This document shows positions 43,187-55,024 of a stretch of 64,000 nt of DNA, one piece after another. The notes under the pieces are model-generated. The model had not been told where the DNA came from. It did no database searches and saw only the letters and a list, made by a program, of their open reading frames with translations. A program made the translations under genes and the position numbers. Where the stretch lies: positions 1-64,000 of the forward strand of contig NZ_CADFEI010000002.1 of the NCBI RefSeq assembly GCF_902833225.1, read 5' to 3'. This stretch comes from Burkholderia sp. BCC1644 (GTDB taxonomy: Bacteria > Pseudomonadota > Gammaproteobacteria > Burkholderiales > Burkholderiaceae). The number at the start of each line of letters is the position of its first letter. Within the stretch, counting starts at the first letter, position 1.

Positions 43187-44146
43187 CTATTCCGTCTCAC
43201 CGACGAAGCGCAGCGTCCCCGATTCGCCCGACAGCAGCGCGCGATTCGCGTCCGCCGCCGCGCGCAGGTAATCCCACAGCGCGGTCACGCGCCGCAGCTT
43301 GCGCAGATCCTCGCGGCACGTCAGCCAGAAACACCGCGTGACGACCACGTCGTTCGGCAGCACGGGCACCAGCGCCGGCTGCGTCGCCGCCATGAAGCAC
43401 GGCAGGATCGCAAGCCCGCCGCCCTGCAGCGCAGCGAAATACTGCGCGATCACGCTCGTCGTGCGCAACCCGGCCGTCGCCCCCGGCACCGCGCGGTCCA
43501 GGTACAGCAGCTCGTTGCTGAACGCGAGATCGTCGACGTAGCTGATGAACGTGTGCTGCGCGAGATCGTCCGTGGACGTGATCGGCGCGTGGCGCGCGAG
43601 ATAGTCGCGCGTCGCGTAGAGCCGCAACTGGTAATCGCACAGCTTCGTGACCACGTAAGGCCCGCGCTCGGGCCGCTCGAGCGTGATCGCGAGGTCGGCC
43701 TCGCGCTTCGGCAGGTTGACGAAATGGGGCACCGGCAGCAGGTCGACCGTCACGTGCGGATGCTCGGCGCGAAACTGCGCGAGCTGCGGCGCGAGGAAAA
43801 AGCAGCCGAACCCCTCCGTCGACCCGATCCGCACATGGCCCGAGAGCGCCGCGCCCGTGTTCGCGACCTGGTCGCACGCGGACTGCACGGTCGTCTCCAT
43901 TGCGTCCGCATAGGCCACGAGCCGCTGCCCCTCGGCCGTCAGCGTGAAGCCGCCGGAGCGCGACTTGTCGAACAGCAGCGTGCCCATCGCGGCCTCGAGC
44001 GCGCGGATGCGCCGAGCGACGGTCGTGTAGTCGACGCCCAGCCGCTTCGCGGCGCCGCTCGCGCGCTGCGTGCGCGCGACTTCGAGGAAAAAGCGCAGGT
44101 CGTCCCAGTTCAGGTTGCCGGAAACCGGCTCGGTGGCATGTCGCAT
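43187..44146 (-). CDS. LysR family transcriptional regulator of the mms operon
   Basis: 319 residues. The HTH region NLNWDDLRFFLEVARTQRASGAAKRLGVDYTTVARRIRALE and effector domain with GHVRIGSTEGFGCFFLAPQLAQF are LysR-type. The ATG at 44146 fits family length; the frame is open 20 codons further. Divergent from the MHS transporter-mmsA-mmsB unit with 158 bp between, so it most likely regulates valine/isobutyrate catabolism. Confidence 0.9.
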   Translation of the reverse strand: MRHATEPVSGNLNWDDLRFFLEVARTQRASGAAKRLGVDYTTVARRIRALEAAMGTLLFDKSRSGGFTLTAEGQRLVAYADAMETTVQSACDQVANTGAALSGHVRIGSTEGFGCFFLAPQLAQFRAEHPHVTVDLLPVPHFVNLPKREADLAITLERPERGPYVVTKLCDYQLRLYATRDYLARHAPITSTDDLAQHTFISYVDDLAFSNELLYLDRAVPGATAGLRTTSVIAQYFAALQGGGLAILPCFMAATQPALVPVLPNDVVVTRCFWLTCREDLRKLRRVTALWDYLRAAADANRALLSGESGTLRFVGETE

Positions 44147-44304
44147 CGGCGAGGGAAAAAGGGGCTTGAGTCTCCGGGCCGGCCGTCGATATGCATAAAT
44201 GCACATCCAACCGGTTTCTTTATCGGTACATGATGAATCTGCGCATAACTATACTCGACCGTGACCTGCGGACCACGAGCCGCGGCACCCACCACGGAGA
44301 CACC

Positions 44305-45624
44305 ATGCAGACGCGATCCACCCTCGATGAGCATGCGACAGTCGCGGCGCCGGCGCCCGAGCGCACCGCGAAGCACCACCTGCTGGCCGGCTGGGCCAGC
44401 ATGGCCGGCACCACGATCGAGTGGTACGACTTCTTCCTCTACGGCACGGCCGCCGCGCTCGTGTTCAACCGCATCTTCTTCCCGTCGCTGGATCCCGTCG
44501 TCGGCACGCTCGCCGCGTTCGGCACGTTCGCGGTCGGCTTCATCGGGCGGCCGATGGGCGGCATCGTGTTCGGCCACTTCGGCGACCGGATCGGCCGCAA
44601 GTCGATGCTGATGATCACGCTGCTGCTGATGGGGGTGCCGAGCATGATCATCGGGTTGATCCCGTCGTACGACAGCATCGGCTACTGGGCCGCCGCGCTC
44701 CTGATCGCGATGCGCTTCCTGCAAGGGATGGCCGTCGGCGGCGAATGGGGCGGCGCGGTGCTGATGGCCGTCGAACACGCGCCGAAGGGCCGCAAGGGGC
44801 TGTTCGGCAGCCTGCCGCAGACGGGCGTCGGGCTCGGCCTGATCCTGTCGTCGGTCGCGATGGCCGCGGTCGCCGCGCTGCCGGAAGCCGACATGCTGTC
44901 GTGGGGCTGGCGCGTGCCGTTCCTCGCGAGCATCGCGCTCGTCGGCCTCGGCTGGTTCATCCGCGCGAAGGTGCCCGAATCGCCCGACTTCGAGAAGATG
45001 CAGCGCCAGGGCAAGGCCGAGAAATCGCCGGTGACGGCCGCGCTGCGCCGCCATCCGCGCGAGGTGCTGACGATCGTCGGCGCACGCGCCGCCGAGAACA
45101 CGTGGTTCTACATGGTCGTCACGTTCGCGCTCGCCTATGCGACGCAGCAACTGCATCTGCCGAAGGCCGAGATGCTGCACGCGATCACGGCCGGCGCCGC
45201 GCTGTCGCTCGTCACGATGCCGCTGTGCGGCCACCTGAGCGACAAGATCGGCCAGCGCCGGATGTTCGCGATCGGCCTCGTGCTGATGTGCGCGTTCGCC
45301 GCGCCGTTCTTCATGATGCTCGGCACGCAGCAGACGTCGTACGCGTGGTGGGCGATCGTGCTCGGCCTCGGCGTCGTGTTCCCGATCCTCTATGCGCCGG
45401 AGTCGCTGCTGTTCGCGCAGCAGTTCCCGGCGGAAATCCGCTACAGCGGCATCTCGCTGTCGGTGCAGCTGGCCGGCGTGATCGGCGGCGGCTTCGCGCC
45501 GATGATCGCGACGTCGCTGCTCAAGGCCGGCGGCGGCCAGCCGCACTACGTGATCGCGTACCTCGTCGGCTTCGGCGTGTTCGCGCTCGTGTGTACCGCA
45601 CTGATGCGTCCGGCGCGCGCGTGA
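44305..45624 (+). CDS. MHS-family MFS transporter
   Basis: 439 residues, 12 membrane helices. [34 protein letters not shown] and [25 protein letters not shown] are MHS signatures. The ATG follows GGAGA. It is the first gene before mmsA-mmsB, so a branched short-chain acid such as isobutyrate or 3-hydroxyisobutyrate is the likely cargo (inference). A GC-rich stretch followed by six T near 45705-45715 could attenuate transcription into mmsA. Confidence 0.88.
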   Translation: MQTRSTLDEHATVAAPAPERTAKHHLLAGWASMAGTTIEWYDFFLYGTAAALVFNRIFFPSLDPVVGTLAAFGTFAVGFIGRPMGGIVFGHFGDRIGRKSMLMITLLLMGVPSMIIGLIPSYDSIGYWAAALLIAMRFLQGMAVGGEWGGAVLMAVEHAPKGRKGLFGSLPQTGVGLGLILSSVAMAAVAALPEADMLSWGWRVPFLASIALVGLGWFIRAKVPESPDFEKMQRQGKAEKSPVTAALRRHPREVLTIVGARAAENTWFYMVVTFALAYATQQLHLPKAEMLHAITAGAALSLVTMPLCGHLSDKIGQRRMFAIGLVLMCAFAAPFFMMLGTQQTSYAWWAIVLGLGVVFPILYAPESLLFAQQFPAEIRYSGISLSVQLAGVIGGGFAPMIATSLLKAGGGQPHYVIAYLVGFGVFALVCTALMRPARA

Positions 45625-45739
45625 GCGCGCCGCCGGCATCCGATCGATCTCAGTTCGTCCTGCTGCCCGCCGTGCACGCATGCGTGGCGGCCGATACGGG
45701 GCCCCTTTTTTGTCGTCACATCGTTTTCCGGAGAGTTCC

Positions 45740-47266
45740 ATGAACGCCGCAGTTCCCCAGACCACCCTCGCCCTGCCCACCGCCAAGCTGCTGATCGACG
45801 GCGCGTTCGTCGAATCGCAAAGCGCCGAATGGGGCGACATCGTCAACCCCGCGACGCAGGAAACGATCGGCCGCGTGCCGTATGCGACGCTCGACGAGGT
45901 CGACGCCGCGATCGCGTCCGCACAGCGCGCGTTCCAGACCTGGAAGACGACGCCGATCGGCGCACGGCTGCGCATCATGCTGAAGTTCCAGGATCTCGTG
46001 CGCCGCAATCTCGAACGGATCGCGCACACGCTGACGGCCGAGCAAGGCAAGACGCTGCCCGACGCGCAGGGCGACATCTTCCGCGGTCTCGAAGTCGTCG
46101 AGCACGCGTGCTCGATCGGCACGCTGCAACAGGGCGAATTCGCGGAGAACGTCGCGGGCGGCGTCGATACCTACACGCTGCGCCAGCCGATCGGCGTATG
46201 CGCGGGCATCACGCCGTTCAACTTCCCCGGCATGATTCCGCTGTGGATGTTCCCGATGGCGATCGTGTGCGGCAACACGTTCGTGCTGAAGCCGTCGGAG
46301 CAGGATCCGCTGTCGACGATGCAACTGGTCGAACTCGCGATCGAGGCCGGCGTGCCGCAAGGCGTGCTGAACGTCGTGCATGGCGGCAAGACGGTGGTCG
46401 ACCGCCTGTGCACGCATCCGGACATCAAGGCGATCTCGTTCGTCGGCTCGACGCGCGTCGGCACGCACGTGTACAACCTCGGCAGCCAGCACGGCAAGCG
46501 CGTGCAGTCGATGATGGGCGCGAAGAACCACGCGGTCGTCCTGCCCGATGCGCACCGCGAGCAGTCGATCAACGCACTCGTCGGCGCGGGCTTCGGCGCG
46601 GCCGGCCAGCGCTGCATGGCGACCTCGGTCGTCGTGCTGGTCGGCAAGGCGCGCGACTGGCTGCCCGAGCTCGTCGAGAAGGCGAAGGCGCTGAAGATCA
46701 ACGCGGGCCACGAGCCGGGCACCGATGTCGGCCCCGTCGTGTCGAAGGCCGCGCATGCACGCATCACCGCGCTGATCGACGAAGGCGTGAAGGCCGGCGC
46801 GAAGCTCGAACTCGACGGCCGCGACGTGAAGGTGCCCGGCTACGAGCGTGGCAACTTCGTCGGCCCGACGATCTTCTCGGGCGTGACGACCGACATGTCG
46901 ATCTATACGGAAGAAATCTTCGGGCCGGTGGTGGTCGTGCTCGAAGCCGACACGCTCGATGAAGCGATCGCGCTCGTCAACCGCAACCCGATGGGCAACG
47001 GCGTGGGCCTGTTCACGCAGAGCGGCGCGGCCGCACGCAAGTTCCAGAGCGAAATCGACATCGGCCAGGTCGGCATCAACATCCCGATTCCGGTGCCGGT
47101 GCCCTACTTCAGCTTCACGGGCTCGCGCGGCTCGAAGCTCGGCGATCTCGGCCCGTACGGCAAGCAGGTCGTGCAGTTCTACACGCAGACGAAAACGGTC
47201 ACCGCACGCTGGTTCGATGACGACGCGACGGCCGGTGGCGTGAACACGACGATCGCGCTGCGCTGA
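45740..47266 (+). CDS. mmsA: Methylmalonate-semialdehyde dehydrogenase (acylating)
   Basis: 508 residues (EC 1.2.1.27), NAD- and CoA-dependent, converting methylmalonate semialdehyde to propionyl-CoA in valine breakdown. MmsA signatures: [44 protein letters not shown], catalytic Cys292 in GQRCMAT and the [18 protein letters not shown] tail. The usual aldehyde dehydrogenase active-site Glu is absent, as known for this family. The ATG follows GGAGAG. In operon with mmsB, 16 bp gap. Confidence 0.95.
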   Translation: MNAAVPQTTLALPTAKLLIDGAFVESQSAEWGDIVNPATQETIGRVPYATLDEVDAAIASAQRAFQTWKTTPIGARLRIMLKFQDLVRRNLERIAHTLTAEQGKTLPDAQGDIFRGLEVVEHACSIGTLQQGEFAENVAGGVDTYTLRQPIGVCAGITPFNFPGMIPLWMFPMAIVCGNTFVLKPSEQDPLSTMQLVELAIEAGVPQGVLNVVHGGKTVVDRLCTHPDIKAISFVGSTRVGTHVYNLGSQHGKRVQSMMGAKNHAVVLPDAHREQSINALVGAGFGAAGQRCMATSVVVLVGKARDWLPELVEKAKALKINAGHEPGTDVGPVVSKAAHARITALIDEGVKAGAKLELDGRDVKVPGYERGNFVGPTIFSGVTTDMSIYTEEIFGPVVVVLEADTLDEAIALVNRNPMGNGVGLFTQSGAAARKFQSEIDIGQVGINIPIPVPVPYFSFTGSRGSKLGDLGPYGKQVVQFYTQTKTVTARWFDDDATAGGVNTTIALR

Positions 47267-47282
47267 TCCACGGAGCCCGACC

Positions 47283-48173
47283 ATGGAAATCGCATTCATC
47301 GGACTCGGCAACATGGGCGGCCCCATGGCCGCCAACCTGCTCAAGGCCGGCCACGCGCTGACGGTGTTCGACCTCGACGCGCATGCGGTCGACGCCGCGG
47401 TGCGCGCAGGCGCGACGGCGGCCGGCTCGCCGCGCGAAGCCGCCGCACACGGCGCCGTCGTGATCACGATGCTGCCGGCCGCGCAACACGTGCGCGCGGT
47501 CTACCTCGGCGACGACGGTGTGCTGGCCGGCGTGCGGGCGGGCACGACGCTGATCGACTGCAGCACGATCGATCCCGGCACCGTGCGCGCGGTGGCCGAC
47601 GCAGCGGCACAACGCGGCTTCCCGCTCGCCGACGCGCCCGTGTCGGGCGGCACCGGCGGCGCGCAGGCCGGCACGCTGACCTTCATGGTCGGCGCGGACG
47701 CCGCGCTGTTCGAGCACATCCGCCCCGTGCTGCTCGACATGGGCAAAAACGTCGTGCATTGCGGCGGCACGGGCACCGGGCAGATCGCGAAGATCTGCAA
47801 CAACCTGCTGCTCGGGATCTCGATGATGGGCGTGTCGGAAGCGATGGCGCTCGGCGCCGCGCTCGGCATCGATCCGGCCGTGCTGGCCGGCATCATCAAC
47901 ACGTCGACCGGCCGCTGCTGGAGCTCGGACACGTACAACCCGTATCCGGGCGTGAGCGATGCGGCGCCGGCCGCGCGCGGCTATGCGGGCGGCTTCGCGG
48001 CGAACCTGATGCTGAAGGATCTCGGGCTCGCGACCGAAGCGGCACGCAGCGCGCACCAGCCGGTGTGGATGGGCGCACTCGCGCAGCAGCTCTATCAGTC
48101 GATGAGCCAGCAAGGGCTCGGCACGCTCGACTTCTCCGCATGCGTCAAGCTGTACGAGGCGCAGCCGGCCTGA
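47283..48173 (+). CDS. mmsB: 3-hydroxyisobutyrate dehydrogenase
   Basis: 296 residues (EC 1.1.1.31). The N-terminal NAD-binding motif IAFIGLGNMGGPMAANLLKAGH, the substrate-binding DAPVSGGTGGAQAGTLTFMVG and the catalytic Lys in GQIAKICNNLLLG are all present. It oxidises 3-hydroxyisobutyrate to methylmalonate semialdehyde, the substrate of MmsA upstream. The ATG follows GGAG. Last gene before a strong terminator. Confidence 0.95.
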   Translation: MEIAFIGLGNMGGPMAANLLKAGHALTVFDLDAHAVDAAVRAGATAAGSPREAAAHGAVVITMLPAAQHVRAVYLGDDGVLAGVRAGTTLIDCSTIDPGTVRAVADAAAQRGFPLADAPVSGGTGGAQAGTLTFMVGADAALFEHIRPVLLDMGKNVVHCGGTGTGQIAKICNNLLLGISMMGVSEAMALGAALGIDPAVLAGIINTSTGRCWSSDTYNPYPGVSDAAPAARGYAGGFAANLMLKDLGLATEAARSAHQPVWMGALAQQLYQSMSQQGLGTLDFSACVKLYEAQPA

Positions 48174-48199
48174 CCCGAGCCGCCGACGCCGGACGTGCG

Positions 48200-48239
48200 C
48201 CGACCCGCGATGTGCCTGCACGGCATCGCGGGTCGGTTT
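48200..48239 (+). terminator. Intrinsic terminator of the mmsA-mmsB operon
   Basis: CCGACCCGCGATG (48200-48212) pairs perfectly with CATCGCGGGTCGG (48224-48236), a 13-bp stem with an 11-nt loop, followed by TTT. Confidence 0.75.
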
Positions 48240-48293
48240 GCATCGGGGGAAGGAAAACGCGGATGGCGACGGCGCGTCAACGCCGCCGTTCGT

Positions 48294-48626
48294 TCAACCG
48301 CGCGGGTTCGATGCCGTCTCGAAGGTCGGATGGCACTCGAACGCGAGTTCGGCGCGCGCGTCGACACGGCTGCCGCCGGTCAGCGATTCCGTCTTCATGC
48401 TCGCGCGCATGCCGCGCTGCGTGCAGTAGTTGGTGGCTTCGTCGATGGCCTTCGTATGAGCGTCGGCCCACGTCGTCGACACGCCGACCGTGCGCGTCGT
48501 CACGGTGTACACGTTCGGGTTCGACGTCGCGGTCACGTCGGAAGCGGTCGAACACGCGGCGAGCAAGCATGCAGCCGCCGCGACGGTCAACCATCGCAGG
48601 GATCGATAAGAGACTGGAATGGACAT
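48294..48626 (-). CDS. Small lipoprotein, 110 aa
   Basis: An N-terminal signal with lipobox LLAAC (Cys about residue 24) then STASDVTATSNPNVYTVTTRTVG and a short domain with DEATNYCTQRGMRASM. Probably an outer-membrane lipoprotein of unknown function. The ATG at 48626 is the best start; five codons earlier a GTG is possible. Ribosome binding site poor. Convergent with mmsB. Confidence 0.7.
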   Translation of the reverse strand: MSIPVSYRSLRWLTVAAAACLLAACSTASDVTATSNPNVYTVTTRTVGVSTTWADAHTKAIDEATNYCTQRGMRASMKTESLTGGSRVDARAELAFECHPTFETASNPRG

Positions 48627-48850
48627 GGGGGGCAAGCGCACGCCGTTCGGCGCGCATTGAGCAACATAGGCGACAGTATGCCTGCTCGATCGCCGGAGAT
48701 CATGCCCCTTTCAGTGAACACATTGTTTCGAATGGTTAAACGATGGCCGGTTCAGGCAAGATTTACAGCCGTCGCCGGCAACCGTTTTCGCCGGGCAGGT
48801 CATTTCGCCCTGCCCGCACGCCGTTCCGGGCGCCCAGGCCCGCGCGACGG

Positions 48851-51244
48851 TCAATGCACACCCGCCTGCCGGATCCTCGCCGACGCTTCCGCCAGGTTTC
48901 GCCACGCCGGCTGTCCCGGCGCGTAGCGCGCGCGGATGTAGGCGGCCAGCTCGGCCATCTGGCGGTCGTCGAACGCGTCGCCGAAGCCCGGCATGTAGCC
49001 GAGTTCGCCGGTGGCCGGCTGGTCGATCCCGTGATGCAGCACGCGCAGCAGGTTGTCCGGCGTCGACTGGCTGACGCTTGTGTTGAGCCCCATCAGCGGG
49101 CGCACGCCGAAATGGCCGACACCGCCCGACTCGGCATGACAGACCGCGCATGCCGCGTCGAACGCGCGGCGGCCGTTCTCGAGGCCGAGCGTCGCGACGG
49201 ATTCCGCGCCGCGCGCCTGGCGGATCGCCGCGGCCGCGGCGGCCGCGGCATCGACAGGCGGCGACAGCGACGCCAGATAGTGCGCGACTGCCCGGACGTC
49301 GGACTCGGGCAGCGCCGCGAGCCCCGCGACGACCGGCGCCATCGGCCCGGCCGCAACGCCGTGCTGCGCGGAAAAGCCCGTGCGCAGGTAGTCGAACAAC
49401 GCGCCTTCGGTCCACGGCACGGGCGAAGCCGGCGACGCGACGAGCGGCGGCGCGACCCATCCTTCCGCTTCGCCGCCCGACAGGTAGGCCAGGCCGCCCT
49501 TCTCCGCCCCGAGTGCGTTGCGCGGCGTGTGGCATGCGCCGCAGTGCCCCGCGCCATCGACCAGATACTTGCCGCGATTCCACTGCGCGGAGCGCGCCGG
49601 ATCCGGCGCAAACGGCCGCGTGTCGTGATACAGCCAGTTCCAGCCCGCAACGAGACGCCGCTGGTCGAGCGGGAACGGCAGTTTCGTCTTCGGCGGCACG
49701 TGCTTCACCGGCGGCTGCGACATCAGGTACGCATAGAGCGCGAGCAGGTCGGGCTCGCTCAGCTTCGCGAACGCCGTGTACGGGAACGCCGGATACAGGT
49801 GCGTGCCGTCGCGCGAGATGCCTTCGCGCATCGCGCGTGCGAACGCCGGATACGACCACGCGCCGATGCCGGTTGCCGGATCGGGCGTGAGGTTCGTCGT
49901 GTAGATCGTGCCGAACGGCGTATCGAGCGCGAGGCCGCCCGCGTTGGTCGCGCCGCCGGGCGCCGTGTGGCACACCGCGCAATCGCCGGCGAGGGCGACC
50001 TGGCGGCCGCGTTCGAGCGTCGCGGCGCTCCACATCGCGCCGTCCGCGCCGCCGGCCACGATCGGCGCAATCGTCGCGGGCCCCGGCAGGATCGCGCACG
50101 CAAGCCCGATCAGCCCGCCGACCACGCCGCCCGCGCCGCCGCCGGCCAGCCAGCGGCGCCAGCGCGATGCGCGGCGCGGGGCCGCATGCAGTCCGTCGCC
50201 GGCATCGATCCGCACCGGTTGCGCAAGCGCCGCGCGAATGTGTGCGGCATCGAACGGCGGTGCACGAAAACGCACGCCCGTCGCGTCGTACAGCGCGTTC
50301 GCGATCGCCGCCGCGGCCGGCGCCGCCGCCTGCTCGATCCGGCGCGCATCGTGCACGGACAACTCGCCGTGCGCGTGGTGCGCCGCTGTATCGGATGCGG
50401 CCAGCTCGAATGCGATCGCGTCCGGTTGCGTGTCGACACCGGTTTCGTCGTGCGCGGGCCGCGCGGACAGCCGCGCCCCCATCACGCGCGAAATCGCGGC
50501 CTCGATCTGCCATGCGGGCAAGCCGGCCATCGACGCGTGGCCCGGCTCGCCTGCGCCCTGCCCGGCCACGACGCGCCGCACCGCGACGTCGCCCGTCGCG
50601 CGGTCGACATCGAGATCGACGACCCACGCGGACCAGCGCGGGTCGCCGTCATCGTGCGCATCGCCCGCTTCGGCTGCGGGCGCGCCATCGAATGCGAAGC
50701 CGCGACCGCTGACCCGCGAACGCGCATTCGCACGGGACTCGACCGGCGCCCCCCATGCGGCGCGTTCGCTGACCATCCGGATGGTCTCGCGCGGTCCCGC
50801 ATCCTTCGCGACATCGAGGTGCTGCAGCCGCAGCGCGACCGGGTCGCGTTGCAACGCGCTGGCGAGTTCGTCGACGAAGGATTCGCGGGCAAATGCGTGC
50901 GCGAGACCGGGAATCGTGCCGTCGGCATCGGCCAGCTCGATCGACGTCCGCGCGTGCCGGTAGACGAACGGCGACACCTGGCCCGGTTCCGCTCGCGCCC
51001 CTTCAGCCCCGCGAGAATCGTGCGTGCCTGTGCCCGCCGCCTGCGCGCGATAGCGCCAGGCCATCATCCGCCCATCGGGTGCGGTCCGCGTTTCGATATC
51101 GAACGACGCCTGCGCGCGCGCGTCGCCGAGCGGCCATTCGTAACGCGCACGGTGCGCGTGCGATGCGTCGGCGGCCGTTTCATCGCGCGTGTCGGGCGCC
51201 GCAACGCGCTCCGGCTGCGCGGGCAGGCTCGCGTCATGCTTCAT
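48851..51244 (-). CDS. nicB: Nicotinate dehydrogenase cytochrome c subunit with vestigial Mo-hydroxylase domain
   Basis: 797 residues. The first 360 or so are the C-terminal half of a xanthine-dehydrogenase-type Mo domain (VSPFVYRHARTSIELADADG; WSAWVVDLDVDRATGDV; AIANALYDATGVRF), then one membrane helix near 375-405 and three c-type hemes: CAVCH (about 420), CGACH (about 566), CAVCH (about 700). The GAGE loop with the catalytic Glu, present in the intact subunit at 56888-59173, is replaced by DARRIEQAAAP, so this half-domain should not be catalytic. It overlaps nicA by 11 bp. Role: membrane electron acceptor for NicA and the Mo subunit. Confidence 0.8.
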   Translation of the reverse strand: MKHDASLPAQPERVAAPDTRDETAADASHAHRARYEWPLGDARAQASFDIETRTAPDGRMMAWRYRAQAAGTGTHDSRGAEGARAEPGQVSPFVYRHARTSIELADADGTIPGLAHAFARESFVDELASALQRDPVALRLQHLDVAKDAGPRETIRMVSERAAWGAPVESRANARSRVSGRGFAFDGAPAAEAGDAHDDGDPRWSAWVVDLDVDRATGDVAVRRVVAGQGAGEPGHASMAGLPAWQIEAAISRVMGARLSARPAHDETGVDTQPDAIAFELAASDTAAHHAHGELSVHDARRIEQAAAPAAAAIANALYDATGVRFRAPPFDAAHIRAALAQPVRIDAGDGLHAAPRRASRWRRWLAGGGAGGVVGGLIGLACAILPGPATIAPIVAGGADGAMWSAATLERGRQVALAGDCAVCHTAPGGATNAGGLALDTPFGTIYTTNLTPDPATGIGAWSYPAFARAMREGISRDGTHLYPAFPYTAFAKLSEPDLLALYAYLMSQPPVKHVPPKTKLPFPLDQRRLVAGWNWLYHDTRPFAPDPARSAQWNRGKYLVDGAGHCGACHTPRNALGAEKGGLAYLSGGEAEGWVAPPLVASPASPVPWTEGALFDYLRTGFSAQHGVAAGPMAPVVAGLAALPESDVRAVAHYLASLSPPVDAAAAAAAAIRQARGAESVATLGLENGRRAFDAACAVCHAESGGVGHFGVRPLMGLNTSVSQSTPDNLLRVLHHGIDQPATGELGYMPGFGDAFDDRQMAELAAYIRARYAPGQPAWRNLAEASARIRQAGVH

Positions 51245-51737
51245 CGCCGCCTCGCAGATAGCGTGCGGCGCGCTGCACCGCACGGATGATCTCCAGATGC
51301 GTGCCGCAGCGACACAGGTTGAAGCGCAACGCGTCGCGGATCGCCGCGTCGTCCGGCGCGGGGTTGCGGTCGAGCAGCGCCTTCGTGCTCATGATCATCC
51401 CGTTCAGGCAATAACCGCATTGCGCGGCCTGCTCGTCGACGAATGCGCGCTGGATCGGATGCGGCGCGTCGCGCGACCCGAGCCCTTCGAGCGTCGTGAC
51501 GTCGCGCCCGTTCGCGGCGGCGGCCGGGACGACGCACGAACGCGTGGCCTGCCCGTCGACGAGCACCGTGCACGCACCGCACTGCCCGAGCCCGCAGCCG
51601 TATTTCGGGCCGTTGAGCGCGCAGTCGTTGCGCAGGACCAGCAGCAGCGGCGCGTCGGGCGCGGCCTCGTCGAAGGTGTGCGGCGTGCCGTTCACGCGAA
51701 ACGTCAGCGGCCGCGACTCAGATGCGGGATGGGACAT
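51234..51737 (-). CDS. nicA: Nicotinate dehydrogenase small subunit (2Fe-2S)
   Basis: 167 residues. Two [2Fe-2S] motifs of Mo-hydroxylase small subunits: GPKYGCGLGQCGACTVLVDG and the helical QCGYCLNGMIM...FNLCRCGTHLEI. With the large subunit it hydroxylates nicotinate to 6-hydroxynicotinate (EC 1.17.2.1). The ATG at 51737 follows GGAT; the 3' end overlaps the cytochrome subunit gene. No GTACAC dyad lies in front, so it is probably controlled separately from nicC/E. Confidence 0.9.
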   Translation of the reverse strand: MSHPASESRPLTFRVNGTPHTFDEAAPDAPLLLVLRNDCALNGPKYGCGLGQCGACTVLVDGQATRSCVVPAAAANGRDVTTLEGLGSRDAPHPIQRAFVDEQAAQCGYCLNGMIMSTKALLDRNPAPDDAAIRDALRFNLCRCGTHLEIIRAVQRAARYLRGGDEA

Positions 51738-51909
51738 GAATGGATCCGGAATGCGGAGTGCGGCGCGCGGACGGCCGGCGGCGGGCACTGCCGCCGGCCG
51801 GCACCCGCCGGCGCGCGCCTGACATATAACACGCCGAAATGCGTGCGTATCCGCGCGCATCGATCCCCGCGACGGCGAAATGGCGACCGGCGCGGGCACC
51901 GCGAACGCG

Positions 51910-53149
<1,240 letters not shown>

Positions 53150-53269
53150 CAATTTATTCAGGACAAGGGGATTGTTGAGCGTTACCGCGACATTCGGGAA
53201 AACACCAATAATTACTCGAATATCGGCCACCATAAACAACCAATCAACATCCGGCATCATTTTGATCCA

Positions 53270-53297
53270 TTGCCATTTTCAAATGTACACACTAGAC
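53270..53297 (+). promoter_or_regulatory. Candidate nicE promoter with NicR operator
   Basis: TTGCCA (53270-53275) and TAGACT (53292-53297) spaced 16 bp. The operator core GTACACACTAGA (53284-53295) overlaps the -10 element, fitting repression by NicR. The same 12 bases occur inverted at 60062-60073. Confidence 0.5.
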
Positions 53298-53365
53298 TTT
53301 GCTCGACATCCGGCGATCCCGCACCTGCGTGCCGCCCCACCCTTACCGACACGGAGCCTCCCGTC

Positions 53366-54118
53366 ATGAGCAAGACCTACCGCATCGGCCAGATCGTGCC
53401 GAGTTCCAACACGACGATGGAAACCGAGATCCCAGCGATGCTGCGGTTGCGCGAAGCGATCCGTCCCGAGCGCTTCACGTATCACTCGAGCCGGATGCGG
53501 ATGAAGAAGGTCGTCAAGGAAGAACTCGCGGCGATGGATGCCGAATCCGACCGCTGCGCGGTGGAACTGAGCGATGCGCGCGTCGACGTGCTCGGCTACG
53601 CATGCCTCGTCGCGATCATGGCGATGGGCCACGGCTACCACCGCGTGTCGCAGGCGCGCCTCACGAAGCACACGGCCGACAACGGCGCGCAAGCGCCCGT
53701 GCTGACGAGCGCGGGCGCGCTCGTCGATGCGCTGAAGGTGATCGGCGCGAAGCGCATCGTCGTCGTCGCGCCGTACATGCTGCCGCTCACCGAGCTCGTG
53801 GTCGACTACATCCGCAACGAAGGCTTCGACGTACTCGCCTACCGCGCGCTGGAGATTCCCGACAACCTCGACGTCGGCCGCCACGATCCGGCGCGCCTGC
53901 CCGACATCGTGAAGACGCTGCCGTACCAGGACGCCGATGCGATCGTGCTGTCCGCGTGCGTGCAGATGCCGTCGCTGCCGGCCGTCGCGAAGGTCGAGGC
54001 GATGACGGGCAAGCCGGTGATCACCGCCGCGATCGCGACCACCTACGCAATGCTGCGCGAGCTCGATCTCGAGCCTGTCGTGCCCGGCGCCGGCGCACTG
54101 CTGTCCGGCGCGTACTGA
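53366..54118 (+). CDS. nicE: Maleate cis-trans isomerase
   Basis: 250 residues of the Asp/Glu racemase superfamily. The two catalytic Cys are C80 (GYACLVAIM) and C198 (LSACVQMPS). Converts maleate to fumarate (EC 5.2.1.1), the last step of the nicotinate route. The ATG follows CGGAG. First gene of the nicE-nicD-nicX-nicF-nicB series, all on the plus strand with short gaps. Confidence 0.93.
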   Translation: MSKTYRIGQIVPSSNTTMETEIPAMLRLREAIRPERFTYHSSRMRMKKVVKEELAAMDAESDRCAVELSDARVDVLGYACLVAIMAMGHGYHRVSQARLTKHTADNGAQAPVLTSAGALVDALKVIGAKRIVVVAPYMLPLTELVVDYIRNEGFDVLAYRALEIPDNLDVGRHDPARLPDIVKTLPYQDADAIVLSACVQMPSLPAVAKVEAMTGKPVITAAIATTYAMLRELDLEPVVPGAGALLSGAY

Positions 54119-54145
54119 GCGCGGCCTTTCCGACGGAGCCCCTTC

Positions 54146-54976
54146 ATGTCCTCGACTTTCCTGACCGGCGCGAACATCCGCGCGAACGGCATCCGCCAGC
54201 ACTACCTGCGCTATGGCGGCGCGACCGGCGCGCGCGCGTCGCGCCCGGCGATCGTGCTGATTCCCGGCATCACGAGCCCCGCGATCACGTGGGGCTTCGT
54301 CGGCGAAGTGTTCGGCGCGGCGTTCGACACCTACGTGCTCGACGTGCGCGGCCGCGGGCTGTCCGACGCGTCGCCGTCGCTCGACTACAGCCTCGATGCG
54401 CAGGCGGACGACATCGCGGCGCTCGTCGCGGCGCTCGGCCTGCCGCGCACGAGCCTCGTCGGCCATTCGATGGGTGCGCGGATCGCCGCGCGCGCGGCCC
54501 GGCGCGGTATCCGCGGGCTCGAATCCGTCGTGCTCGTCGACCCGCCCGTATCGGGCCCGAACCGCCGCGACTATCCGGGCAAGCTGCCGTGGTACATCGA
54601 TTCGATGGCGCTCGCACGGGCGGGCACCGACGCCGAAGGCATGCGCGCGTTCTGCCCGACCTGGACCGATGCGGAGCTGCAGTTGCGCGCCGAATGGCTG
54701 CATACGTGCGACGAGCGCGCGGTGCGCGCGACGTACGAAGGCTTTCATACCGACGATTTCCACGCGGATGCCGCGCAATTGGCCGTGCCGTCGCTGCTGA
54801 TCACGGCCGAGCGCGGCGACGTGGTGCGCGACGACGATGTCGCCGAGCTGCAGCGCGCGACGCCGTCGATGCGGCACGTGCGCGTGCCCGACGCCGGCCA
54901 CATGATTCCGTGGGACAACGCGGCGGGTTTCTACGCGGCGTTCGGCGACTTCCTCGGCGCGCCGCTCGCGGCCTGA
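54146..54976 (+). CDS. nicD: N-formylmaleamate deformylase
   Basis: 276 residues, alpha/beta hydrolase. The oxyanion-hole region LIPGITSPAITWGFV, nucleophile elbow GHSMG with S108, and a C-terminal GHMIPWDN with the catalytic His. Hydrolyses N-formylmaleamate to maleamate and formate (EC 3.5.1.106). The ATG follows CGGAG; 27 bp after nicE. Confidence 0.92.
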   Translation: MSSTFLTGANIRANGIRQHYLRYGGATGARASRPAIVLIPGITSPAITWGFVGEVFGAAFDTYVLDVRGRGLSDASPSLDYSLDAQADDIAALVAALGLPRTSLVGHSMGARIAARAARRGIRGLESVVLVDPPVSGPNRRDYPGKLPWYIDSMALARAGTDAEGMRAFCPTWTDAELQLRAEWLHTCDERAVRATYEGFHTDDFHADAAQLAVPSLLITAERGDVVRDDDVAELQRATPSMRHVRVPDAGHMIPWDNAAGFYAAFGDFLGAPLAA

Positions 54977-55024
54977 TCGCGCGGCGCCCGCCCCTTTTCC
55001 TTCACGCCATTACCGGAGCCGACG

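Noticed and set aside
48711-50627. A 638-codon frame overlapping the cytochrome subunit gene
   Set aside because: It is another frame of the same strand inside the triheme cytochrome gene; only the chosen frame shows CxxCH motifs.
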